Source: Diaporthe sp. PMI_573
Lineage: Eukaryota > Ascomycota > Sordariomycetes > Diaporthales > Diaporthaceae
Length of the DNA stretch: 64,000 nt
Direction of reading: 5' to 3'
Assembly (NCBI GenBank): GCA_021399435.1
Contig: JAJTUP010000064.1
Coordinates: forward strand, 1-64,000
In this document: piece by piece, positions 1-8,970 of the stretch
Layout of the letters: every line of letters begins with the position of its first letter
How positions within the stretch are numbered: position 1 is the first letter of the stretch
Program-made: the position numbers and the translations under genes
Notes under the pieces: generated by a model
Seen by the model: only the letters and a program-made list of their open reading frames with translations
Database searches by the model: none
What the model was told of the DNA's origin: nothing

Positions 1-776
1 CATTTTAACGGTTCTACTGTAAGACGTGCAAGAAGTAAGGATAAGAAGCGATGACTATGAACCTGTGCCAGGCTATGCCCTTTCAGGACAAAATAGACAG
101 GACCAATGAAATCACCAGTTCAACTCTACCGAGCGGGGGATACGGGGCCTAAGCTGCGGAAGTAGTCATCGTATAATCAAGCTATGATGGCGTTGATTTA
201 GGTGGTTTCCTTGGACTTATTCGGGTGGTTAAAGATACTGAGTGGCAGGGAAGGTGAAAACTTTGGTTTTAGCACCGGGCGGGGGCGAGGAGGTCCGACG
301 AGAAAATCTGAGGTTCCCCACAGTGCTTAAGCCCATCACAATATATTTTACACCGATAGACTCGGCTGCAACTTTGAAGTCCTGGATCTCGGCTCACCTC
401 TGCTTTCTGCTGTACCCGCGAGGGCTGTGGGGGCGTCCCCGTGTACGTACTCCTTCGAGGCAACAGACACCCACAAAAACGAACATCCTATCCAAAGAAT
501 CCCTGGAAACAAAATGACCACAATAATCAAATATCCTGATTAGAGGATTTGGTCGCTCAACTTCCTTGACCTCTCTGTACTTCTCTCGTACCTCCTCGAG
601 GGCTTTTACCTTGGACTCAAACATGCTTGACACGTCTATAACCACTATTCCAGTTCCTTCGTACAAACCTTCACTCCAAACCAAGTGATTGACGAGGAGA
701 CGTCTTCCCACATCATTTCTTCCTGCACTCACAGAATGATTTCAACATCTTCGAGCAGGCGCCCGAACCCAAAATC
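1..776. other. no gene recognised
   Basis: Only short, overlapping open frames are present on both strands and none resembles a family I know. The stretch from about 540 to 776 may be the decayed upstream part of the transposase-like remnant that follows, because the same frame is open just before 777, back to about 693. Nothing else is supported. Confidence 0.4.
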
Positions 777-1240
777 TTGCTTACTCCGTCTTCAGCGGAA
801 ATAACAAAACCAGACAACACCGACGAGCTGATAGAGGAATTCACCACATTGTATGATGCTGATGGTCGTCAAGAGTCTTTAATTTCTAATGAATACTTGC
901 CATCCACCATTTCACCGCAGAGTCCTGACAGTCAAATCGACAATAATGAAGCCGTTAGGCAAGTTGACAGGACAGCTACTATCTATAAAGAAACTCACAC
1001 ATACAACCATTTACCTTATAACGATACGTGAAACCAAGACCCTCGATTCCCCCTATTGACTGCAGTAAGCCTTCCAAGGGAGTTAAGAATAAAGCGTGTG
1101 GCGAAATTGAGAAGCAAAAACCGGCCAAGCAACGCAAGACAGTGCAACACTTATGTGGTTTTTGTCGTCAGCCTGACCATAATATTAGAACCTGTAAGGA
1201 GAAACAAAAAAGGCAAGGGCAAGATGCTAACGCAAACTGA
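777..1240 (+). pseudogene. transposase-type C-terminal tail with CCHC zinc knuckle, broken
   Basis: Two short open frames overlap near 1028 in different phases. The second encodes a basic tail ending in a clear zinc knuckle of the form C-x2-C-x4-H-x4-C (CGFCRQPDHNIRTC, about 1163-1204), followed by a Lys-rich end and a stop. Knuckles of this type close many fungal DNA transposases (pogo and Mutator-like) and also occur in retroelement Gag. The lysine-rich run just before it favours a DNA transposase tail, Mutator-like being my best guess. No catalytic domain is visible upstream and the frame is interrupted, so this is a decayed remnant. The zinc knuckle is seen; the family assignment is inference. 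Confidence 0.45.
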
Positions 1241-1370
1241 GAACTTGACTGCTTATCAGATTTTGACATACAGATGGATTCAAAGGGCCCCTTCAACTCT
1301 ACAAAATCCATATGTAGGGCTTTAGTGTAGCTATTAGAAAGCTTTGTGGCCCTCGGGTAGCGCCCTTACG

Positions 1371-1570
1371 CTAACAAGCATACACAATCCCCAGATGGGA
1401 AGGCAGGTGAGTGCTACGCGAGGGTCCGCCGAGAAAGCGCCGTCGAAGACGATCGTAAGGAACGCTGAATTTGCGTGCTAACTTAGCAAGATTCAGTTTA
1501 GACTGTCCGTCAATCGATTTAAGGGCAGTGGCGATATTTGCTTCCCCCTGGCCATGTTGGGCTGACCCAA
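1371..1570 (-). pseudogene. pogo/Tc1-type transposase N-terminal fragment (psq helix-turn-helix)
   Basis: A minus-strand frame contains a region resembling the N-terminal psq-like helix-turn-helix of pogo transposases: an E-A-N-I-x2-A-L start, a KLNLAKLARKFSVPYDRL-type helix pair and an RRRF-x-G-x2-SR ending. This motif normally occupies residues 5-55 of such proteins. The frame stops at 1371 and no CENP-B-type or DDE domain follows, so it is a 5' fragment. It differs from the psq domains of the two Fot copies and of the 51-kb element in this window, so it represents another family. Confidence 0.5.
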
Positions 1571-1701
1571 AAGATATGTGGAGATACTTTGATATGCGAT
1601 GATCGGATTTTTTCAATGTGCTCGAGATCGCTGAAACTGGAGCAGTTACGTAGACGACTGCCCAATTATCTTGTTACAAATGGAACAGAAAGTCAGAGAG
1701 A

Positions 1702-2820
1702 TCAGCCGCGGTGTTTGGGGCAACAGGCTCGCTTGGAGGGGCTTGCGGCTGGGCCAACCCCGCATCGGTACTGGACATAACGGTCCCGCAGCAATCCCGC
1801 GACCCCATCTTGCAAGCTCAGAGAGTTGTACTGCAGCGGCAATGTTGTCACCGGCGCGTCGTCGTGGCCAGGCAAATGCCCACCGTTGATCGAGGTGGTC
1901 GCCTTGAGCATCGCGTTCTCGAGGTGCATCTCCTGGAGATCGCGCTTCAGCCTCTCGTTCTCAGACGCAATCTCGCGCTGTGCGGCTGCTAGGGAGGCGA
2001 GCTTTGCCTCGAAGTCTTTGACATGCTGCGCTTTCCGCTTCCTGAAGGCTCGCTGACTGCAACAGTGGACAAAAAGTCAGCATATACATGTGCAGAGAAC
2101 CGAGACACAGTGCGATGGGGAAAACTGTCATCTGTTCCCTTTTCATAAGAAGAAGAGGACGTATCGGCTCCTGCGGGGCAGTTCGGGAGCAGCAGCACTT
2201 ACGCAGCACGGTTCTGAGCCCTGCGCCTTGACTGGGCAAGTGCGAGGTCGTCTTTATGTGTTGAGTTTGACACTTTAAGGTTAGCATCAGGGTCCCCAGT
2301 TGGTTCCGGCTTGATGCTGAGACGTAATCCATCCGCCTGTAACGGCTGGTGCACGGCGGCGGCAGCGAAATCTCTGCTCCGATGTATATTCCATTGACCA
2401 TTATGACCAACACGATACCGACTCGTCGCAATGGGAGGCCCGGAACAATCAGGCGTCGGATCGCACTGGTCTGCGCACGAATCGAAATTCTGGAATTGCT
2501 CCGTGTGGTGGTAGAAGGCATCCTAAGTCAGAGATATGTCAGTAATGTCAGCCAGAAACTCCAGGAACAAGTGGTCTAGCATGCCGATGGAACGAGCAAA
2601 ACACGAGGAGTATCAGCAGGCTCAAAGGTTGGAATTATGTATAAGTACAAAAGGAGACGACTAATGATAGCTGTTGAAGACTAACTGATGGCGATATGGT
2701 GCTTAAGTCCTTGGAGCCAGCGGAGTTGGAATGTGAGGTTGTTAGAAGAGGAATGCTGACGGGAACTGGGTGATGCGGCCCTTGGGTGCCCGGGAAATAG
2801 TATGTCTGAGAGTAATCCAT
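1702..2820 (-). CDS. Yap-like bZIP transcription factor, three exons, 269 aa
   Basis: Model: exons 2820-2686, 2522-2203 and 2056-1702, with introns 2685-2523 (GTTAGT...TTAG) and 2202-2057 (GTAAGT...GCAG). The phases agree and give 810 nt. The product starts MDYSQTYYFPG and has a Pro/Ser-rich N-terminus. The basic region (about residues 144-163) reads RRRAQNRAAQRAFRKRK across the second splice, the diagnostic N-x2-A-Q-x2-F-R signature of fungal AP-1/Yap bZIPs. A heptad zipper follows to about residue 200. Such proteins act in the nucleus as dimers, typically in oxidative-stress or secondary-metabolism control; the specific role here is unknown. The C-terminus has a few Cys but no clear Yap1-type cysteine-rich export domain. 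The frame is undamaged. A 9-bp tandem repeat lies in the presumed leader. The bZIP call is strong; the exact N-terminal exon is inferred. Confidence 0.82.
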
Positions 2821-2878
2821 GTTTGCCCGCGAACAAAAGGCTCCAGTATACGGTGCTTCTGTCCTCGTCGAGGGACAA

Positions 2879-2920
2879 AGAATCGCAAGAATCGCAAGAA
2901 TCGCAAGAATCACAAGAAGC
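2879..2920. repeat. 9-bp tandem repeat in presumed bZIP leader
   Basis: The unit AATCGCAAG is repeated about four times, the last copy diverged. It lies 60-100 bp upstream of the inferred bZIP start codon, so it is probably in the 5' leader or core promoter. Confidence 0.7.
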
Positions 2921-3894
2921 CGTCAGAGCGAGCGAGTGTCAACGATTATCGATACGTGTTTTTGCTTTTCAATGAAAAGCAGCAGCCCGGAGCACGGCTG
3001 AATCAACGGGGTGGGCTGCAGGTCGTGGGGAGGGACGATTTATACCCTGGGCATTCGACTTGATATAGGCTGGTCCGCTAGAGCGGCAGAAGGGAACGTC
3101 CCTATGGGCCACTCTATTCGTGGACGCCGGAACACTGGAGACTGCGAGAGACGGCCACATCATCTTCAATTTGCCCTGTAACTGATCTTGCGGGATCATT
3201 TGCTGCCACATGGACATGTTCGTTGAATCTGCACAGTACCAAGGCAAAGCGCCGGTAGATCACGACATTTCGCGAAGATTGGGAGCATTCCAATTCAAGG
3301 CGTGACATTCAAAGCATACATTTAGATTCATCAACCAAACTACTGTGCGCATTTATGTTCCCGATGGACCTTTTCCCTGCTTTTCAGACATAAAGTCATT
3401 GGTATTCTTGGAAAACCATGGCAATCCATTTCAACAAAGAGGTAGTTTTAAGGTCCACCTAGAAAAGAAATAGAGAATTCATTACGTAGTACTTTGGCCA
3501 GGTGAAAGCTACGATAATGCTCTCGCCATTGCAATGTCCTTCTTTTGGGTGTTTAGTATAATAGGGTTTCTTGTACTTTAACATACAATTCCAAAAGTCG
3601 GGACCTTATCTCAACCTCTCATAGAAACCGCTGGATTTTGTGCTTCTGACTTGCCACATCATCTAGTAGAACGGAGAACCGAGCACTGCCAGTCCGCGAA
3701 GTCTCTGATCTGTCAAGCCAATGAAACCTGCAGGACGTATTTTTGGTCCAAGCTCACTCCGTACTTGCCTTTGGCCGAGCTCGCACTTTCCCACCTGGCC
3801 TTCCTGCCCGTCATAAACTCATCTGCTGCTACTGCAGCTCTATTACCAGAAGTGTTCGTCGGTCGAAAGCACCTGCAAGTTCCCAGAGCCTCTA
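2921..3894. other. intergenic region, nothing recognised
   Basis: The open frames are short and overlap on opposite strands. The part next to the bZIP gene is presumably its promoter. I see no domain, repeat or RNA gene. Confidence 0.4.
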
Positions 3895-4332
3895 TCACAT
3901 TACGCACATCCGCAGAGGTACATGAGCATACATCCTGAGCGCTTTGGTGGGGCTTGCCGTTGCTCTGCGAAAAAGAAAAGCTGCCAGGCCAGGCCCCCTT
4001 GCGCCCCCAAGAACCCTGTTCTTGATGCCTGTCCAAAGCATGTGAAAGATGGCTTCGAGCTTGGCTGCTTCTTGATACCCGTCGTAATCCCCTCCGACGT
4101 CGACGGCCACCCAATCACACTCCTGGTAATCTCCCTTGTGCACGCATGGCATCGCATCGCCCTGCATCAAAACCCGCAGCTCTGGTACGGGCGACAAACA
4201 GACTTTGGCAATGTGGGCAGGGAAGGGTGAAGCGGCACAGCCAATTCGAATGAGGGTCTGGATCTGGAGAAGCGACTCTGTCCGTCGTACATCAGCCTCC
4301 AATAGACAGGGTGTCACTGCATGCTGTGTCAT
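3895..4332 (-). CDS. uncharacterised 145-aa open frame
   Basis: This minus-strand frame of 145 codons reads like protein in its middle, with a GDYQECDWVAVDVGGDYDGY stretch followed by an amphipathic helix. I recognise no family. The alternative frames here look less natural. It has no obvious signal peptide or membrane segment, and both ends may be wrong if introns exist. It lies alone between the bZIP gene and the duplicated repeat. It could be a gene fragment or chance. Confidence 0.25.
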   Translation of the reverse strand: MTQHAVTPCLLEADVRRTESLLQIQTLIRIGCAASPFPAHIAKVCLSPVPELRVLMQGDAMPCVHKGDYQECDWVAVDVGGDYDGYQEAAKLEAIFHMLWTGIKNRVLGGARGPGLAAFLFRRATASPTKALRMYAHVPLRMCVM

Positions 4333-4533
4333 CCAAATGCGGGATCACGTGTTCCTTCTCGCCCTGGTCTGCCCCGTGGTGGCTGACAAGATTGGGACAA
4401 GGGAGCATCATTCACACGAGCATGCAAAAAGTCATCCAAAGCCTCTGGACCAAACTCAATCGGGGCCACCCCACAGCCAAGGGTCGTTGAGCTCAACCTC
4501 GGGAGGTTACCCTGTATGATTCTGACGGCTGCA

Positions 4534-4746
4534 AGCTGCTCGCCTCCCCGGGTCCGAGCTACCCGATGCCATCTACAACACCACGACAGCCTCCAGTTCA
4601 GGCCAGGCTGGGGGCCAGGTCGTCAGAAAGCACATGTCAAACAATCGAGGTCGGCCTGTCACGACAGCTTCACCAACCCACACCACGCCACATCACGCCA
4701 CACGTTGCAGCCGAGAGACTCCTCAGTGGCTACCACCTCGTCCATT
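4534..4746. repeat. repeat block A, copy 1
   Basis: This segment recurs almost base for base at 49010-49223 in the same orientation, starting AGCTGCTCGCCTCCCCGGGT and ending CACCTCGTCCATT. It carries no recognisable coding sequence. Together with block B it forms a two-part repeat present twice in the window. Confidence 0.85.
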
Positions 4747-4899
4747 TGCTTTTGAAGTCCTTGTGGCGGTTCTAGAGCGACCTGACTGGCTGTATATCCC
4801 TGCTTTCGACCCCTTGGGAGTCCCGAGGTGCCACACAATCAGCTGTTGTGGTGGAGGAGCTTCTCGTTTGCGGCAATAGTTGCATTATCCCGGCGCCCT

Positions 4900-5200
4900 A
4901 GCGACAAGGGAGGCTAATGCACGGGAACAACACTGGTGAAACCGCTCACTGTTGTGTGGCGTTCAGCTACGGACAGGGCCTAGCGATAACATTGGCAGGC
5001 TAATGGACGGAATGACAATAGGTGAATCACTTGCTTGGTGGCGTTGAGTCCCCGAAGAAGCCCTCTGCTGACTAACATTGACCGTATCCTACGACCAGTC
5101 TCCCGGCCGTCCAGCGACAGAGTAGGTTAATGCACGGAATGATGCTGTTGAACTACTCGCTTTGGTGTGGCATTCAGCCCCCGAACGGGCCTCTTGGTGG
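4900..5200. repeat. degenerate tandem repeat, about three units
   Basis: Three imperfect units begin at about 4900, 4982 and 5112. Each has a core like AGCGACA...AGGCTAATGCACGG followed by ...TCGCTTGGTGTGGCGTTCAG and CCCCGAA. Spacing is 80-130 bp and divergence is high. No coding capacity is visible. The array lies inside the 1.4-kb interval that separates repeat blocks A and B only in this copy. Confidence 0.5.
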
Positions 5201-5589
5201 CGTTTGATGTCGAACGCGCCCATAGCCCTTACTAGTACAGTATGATCACACGGTATCTTGCAGCTGTAATGTTAGGACATGGCGTTTGCTACGTCTGGGT
5301 AGCTTTAGGGCTAGTGTGATTGAGACGCGTTGCATTCCTAACACCCGGGGAATCCGGGCGGCGTTTGCCGTAGAAGTTCCAATTGGTGGGGAGGTTTGCT
5401 GAATGACAAGGTCAGCCTTAGTACTCTCCCCTCCATACGGAGTGGGCTCCCCTTTCAGGTTTCCTGGCATCGTTCGCCCGCAAGACATATCTCCTGCACG
5501 TCCTACGAAAGCTTGTGGCTTGTCTGCGTAAACCTCCTTGCGCTGTCGGCCGAACATGCAGTCGAAATTCATCTGTTCCGAACCCACGA

Positions 5590-5732
5590 ATTTAGGTCAG
5601 AAGAATCAGAAACACCATCTGAAGCGAGGTCAACTATCGTGGTTGCGACGTCGTCGGCGATGGGGCGAAGGGGTCGTGGTTGACGAAGGGGTGGCGGAAT
5701 CAGGGGGGTGGCGGGATGTGGGCCGGGCACGT
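5590..5732 (+). mobile_element. 3' end fragment of the 51-kb pogo element family
   Basis: The first half encodes ESETPSEARSTIVVA, matching the C-terminus of the pogo transposase at 51199-52839, and is followed by a G-rich terminal sequence. That sequence resembles the terminal inverted repeat of the same element (GGCGGAATCAGGGGG... then CACGT) and ends next to a TA. It is a truncated 3' end in plus orientation. It falls between repeat blocks A and B in the copy where they are far apart, so it probably contributed to that separation. Confidence 0.7.
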
Positions 5733-6124
5733 TATTTCTTTTCCCGAGTGTGGCTATCTGAGCCACGATAATGTTGTACAGCGTCTGAACAGTGGATGCT
5801 CATCAAATCACATGCAACTTTGAGCACGGAATGTTCACCGGCTCATGTTGTGTAAATACATATGCAGGCGCAGAGGCCAGCTAAGGCACACCATCAGGTG
5901 TAGGCTATGCTGACCTCCCTCGCCATCTCTCTAGGCTTGTTCCGTTCGCCCTGTCAACGTAAGGAAGAGGCTCTTCCGGTAGTACGAGGCGTATTTTCAC
6001 GCGTGACCAATGGCATCGGGGAGGTGGTCAGATGGAAGTCGTCATTCTGACACCCAATTATAGGCCTGATCTGGAATTGCTTGCTTGTGATCGCATTTGC
6101 CCCGGTAGGGGCGGAAGCGAGGAT

Positions 6125-7212
6125 GCCCGCACGACAACACAAACCTCGTGGGATGAGCTGCTCGACAGGAAGGCCGTACGACACCACATCGAGTCCTGTT
6201 GACTTGCCCGTGCCCTGTATCGCAACACTCAGATGCCACAACAACGGGCGACGCCACTGATTGATCTGCACTGGACTTCCGACATGGGTGCGCTGTCGAC
6301 CTGCTGCCCCACAGTTCAACCCGAGCTGACGGAACAGGGGCATAAACTAGATCGCATTGGTACTGTAGGCGCTTCACATGCTCGACCGTCATCCGTGGGC
6401 TTGACCCGGGACTTTTCTTTACGAGAGACAGAAGACCTCCCAACAATCACGGCTCCGAACATCTTTTGAGCTCAAACCAAGACGGTGACATCGTGTCCTA
6501 ATATAGTGGACGACATGGCCTCGCTTTTGCATCTCCTCGGACCAACCTCCTCCTCCATTCCTACCCTGTTCAGCCCGAAACAACAACCAAACCACGGGCA
6601 AACGAGAGGTGCTGTTGGGTATGTAATCCGATGCAACATCAAAGCCCCTGCCCAGTTGTTCTAGTCCTCCGGGGCCCCAACCCGCACCACCACTACCTAT
6701 TATGAGCCCGCCTTGGATACCACTTGCTTTCGTGTGAGCAGATCCTTGAAGCAGCCAGATGCGATCCGATGAGGAGAAACCAGGTTTGAGCGATAAATTT
6801 CCCCATTCGTGCGTCACCCTGGCCCGCGATCGGCCCGGGCAGCTCTGCGTCCTCTGCGTCCCTGCTCAAAGAGCCGCTTGTGCAGTATACGCCGCCAACA
6901 ACTTGGCAACACAGGGACCGACGCAAATCAGCACAGTTGTTGAATCACGAATACGTACAAAAAGAACCAAGTGCCCCGGGAAATTATCTCAACCTTGACG
7001 GAAGCACGGTTTTAAAGCCCCTGTACCCTCCATCAACCCCACCATGGGATCTTGCGGCCGGGGGTCGACGCAGGAAATGGGAAACGCCTCCTCAACAAAT
7101 CGAGACTGCAGAATTGCAGCATTTGCAAACAGCAACTCGTTCTGGTTCTCTGAGTTGATCGTCGATGCGGCCCCTGGACAGCGATTTCTTGTCTGTTGAA
7201 GTGAACTGCGCT
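6125..7212. repeat. repeat block B, copy 1 (about 1.09 kb)
   Basis: The segment from GCCCGCACGACAACACAAAC to GAAGTGAACTGCGC recurs at 49389-50494 in the same orientation, with only scattered substitutions and small indels. Open frames on both strands are short and I recognise no protein, so I treat it as non-coding repetitive DNA or a decayed element of unknown class. Confidence 0.85.
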
Positions 7213-8249
7213 TAGCTGTATATTTGCCTTAGTGCATTGGGTCCATTCATACAACTATTCACAGCTGGTCTATACACTACTACTATCACATGCTTTTCAA
7301 CTTCCTAATGAACTATTTGAATATAGCTTGCTGGCTAAGTTGGGCGTCCCTAGATCTGTGAGGTAGAGTCTTCAAATGTTCACCCGTGACGCATCGACAG
7401 ACAGATTGCTCAGAGGAATTGCTGAAATTTGACGAGAAAATTGTGCACGGGCCAGATTTGACCTGCGGGTCAAAAGTGATCCGTGCACTCCATACACACT
7501 GTCAGGGGACGGCCCGGTTAGCGCGATGTAAGCCCCCACGGTTGTTGGAAGTGGTTCCATCCCGGAAGATCGGACCTCGGCCCCCTTGTGATGACTGCAG
7601 TCAGCTGATCCACAGTGAGCGTCGCGCATGGACTAAACGAATAGGCACGGCAAGCACGAGCATTCACGCTAATGCGAGGTTCGATTTTGTAGTGACCGAC
7701 ACTCGAATTGTTCAGCGCCACTGCATGGAAGAACTGTAGCTAGCCATTTCAAACCCGTGCAACTTCTGGCAAAGGATTGCTTATGAAGACTTGAGATATG
7801 TGCGTATTGACAGAGAATACTCCTCTGTGCAGCAGACTTGATTTGAGATTTGGGAACGTGAAAATTGAACGGTGGGAAGAGGTTTACAGGCTGGCTGCTA
7901 GCGCTGGTATGAGGCTGGAAGCAATCTCGTCCTAGTACAGACCGCCTAGAAACCTGCGGTTAGATTTAGCTACCGTCCTCTGGGCCCGTTACCTGCTGAA
8001 TCACACGACTCATTATCATCACCATAAATAGAACAGACAGTAGCTGCAGCAGGGCGGCAATATTAAAAAAGTTTATGGTCGCGTGCTCCAGCCAGCCCAA
8101 TTTATACTTATTTTTTAGGAGACAGGCCCATATGGTCCATCCAAATATTTAAACCTCTAGGAGGAAGGAGTCTGGGTGCCATCCATCGCCCGTAACCTCC
8201 ACCGTCAATTTCAACCACGCACCTCAAGTTCTGATACGCGCGGCAAACA
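7213..8249. other. intergenic; holds one copy of a short repeat
   Basis: No gene is recognised. The 7660-7735 part matches an inverted segment at 48184-48254 (see that repeat). The last 200 bp are presumably the promoter and leader of the MADS-like gene. Confidence 0.4.
7660..7735 (+). repeat. short dispersed repeat with GCTAATGCGAGGTTCGATTT core
   Basis: About 75 bp here align at roughly three quarters identity with the reverse complement of 48184-48254. The shared core is CGCTAATGCGAGGTTCGATT, and a third, diverged core lies at 47909. Two of the three cores form the ends of an inverted-repeat structure at 47909-48254, so this is probably a solo end of the same small element family. Confidence 0.5.
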
Positions 8250-8780
8250 ATGTCGCAAGCATCCTCAGAAGACAGTCGAATCATTAAGCAGCAGGCATTC
8301 GACATTCAGAAGCAATGTGCGAAACTATCCGAGCTATGCCCAGATGCAAACATCTGCTTTCTTTTCCTGACAGAGGGCAAATTCTATTCCTTCCAGACTC
8401 CCAATGCCTGGCCCATCAGGGCCACTGACATCGCCGGTGTGGCCCTGGAAGAAGCGAAGATGCCCATCGGCATGAACACAGCCAGTCAGCCAAAATACAC
8501 CCAACGACAAGCTGAGCCACTCATTAGCTACTCACGAGCTCCGAGACCCGAAAGCCCCACGCTTGGGGACACGGCCCCGGCCAGGCACGTTTACGGCCCT
8601 GGGGGGATTGATATCCTCAGTTCTGATGCAGATTCCCCAGATCTAGTAAGACAAATAGAGTGCTTCTGCATTTATTCTAACAAGTCTTAAGTCAAGCTGC
8701 TAATTGTCTTACAGAGCCCACCCCTATACGATGACGGTGCGCAGCTCCTTCTCCCGCTTCTGAGCCACCTCAAAAGCTGA
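8250..8780 (+). CDS. MADS/SRF-like small protein, two exons, 153 aa
   Basis: Exons 8250-8645 and 8715-8780 are separated by a 69-bp intron (GTAAGA...TTACAG) in phase 0. The N-terminal 60 residues resemble the second half of a MADS box: a helix with QKQCAKLSELCPDANICF, a beta-strand segment GKFYSFQTPNAWP, then a Pro-rich disordered tail. The usual basic DNA-contacting RxxxFxKR segment is reduced, so DNA binding is doubtful. A different frame downstream of the second stop, 8781-8960, also reads like Ser/Arg-rich protein, so the 3' end may be longer or frameshifted. The MADS similarity is my reading and could be convergent; the intron and open frame are clear. Confidence 0.5.
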
Positions 8781-8970
8781 CATCCAGTTCAAATCCAGAT
8801 CGTACACATACGAGGGAAAGCCAAGACCCTCATACTGTCGCTGTCCCTTTGACAGACACCGAGCACTCACCCGAACCCGGCAGGTCGAGAGAGCAACGCA
8901 GGACCCTTCCTGAAAGCCGCCGGCACAGCGCTCAAGTGATCAGTGGAAGTGAGCGACATGAACCACGTTA

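Noticed and set aside
6419..6817. 132-codon minus-strand frame in repeat block B, partly conserved in copy 2
   Set aside because: Conservation is explained by the DNA-level duplication; the frame ends differ between copies and no domain is visible.
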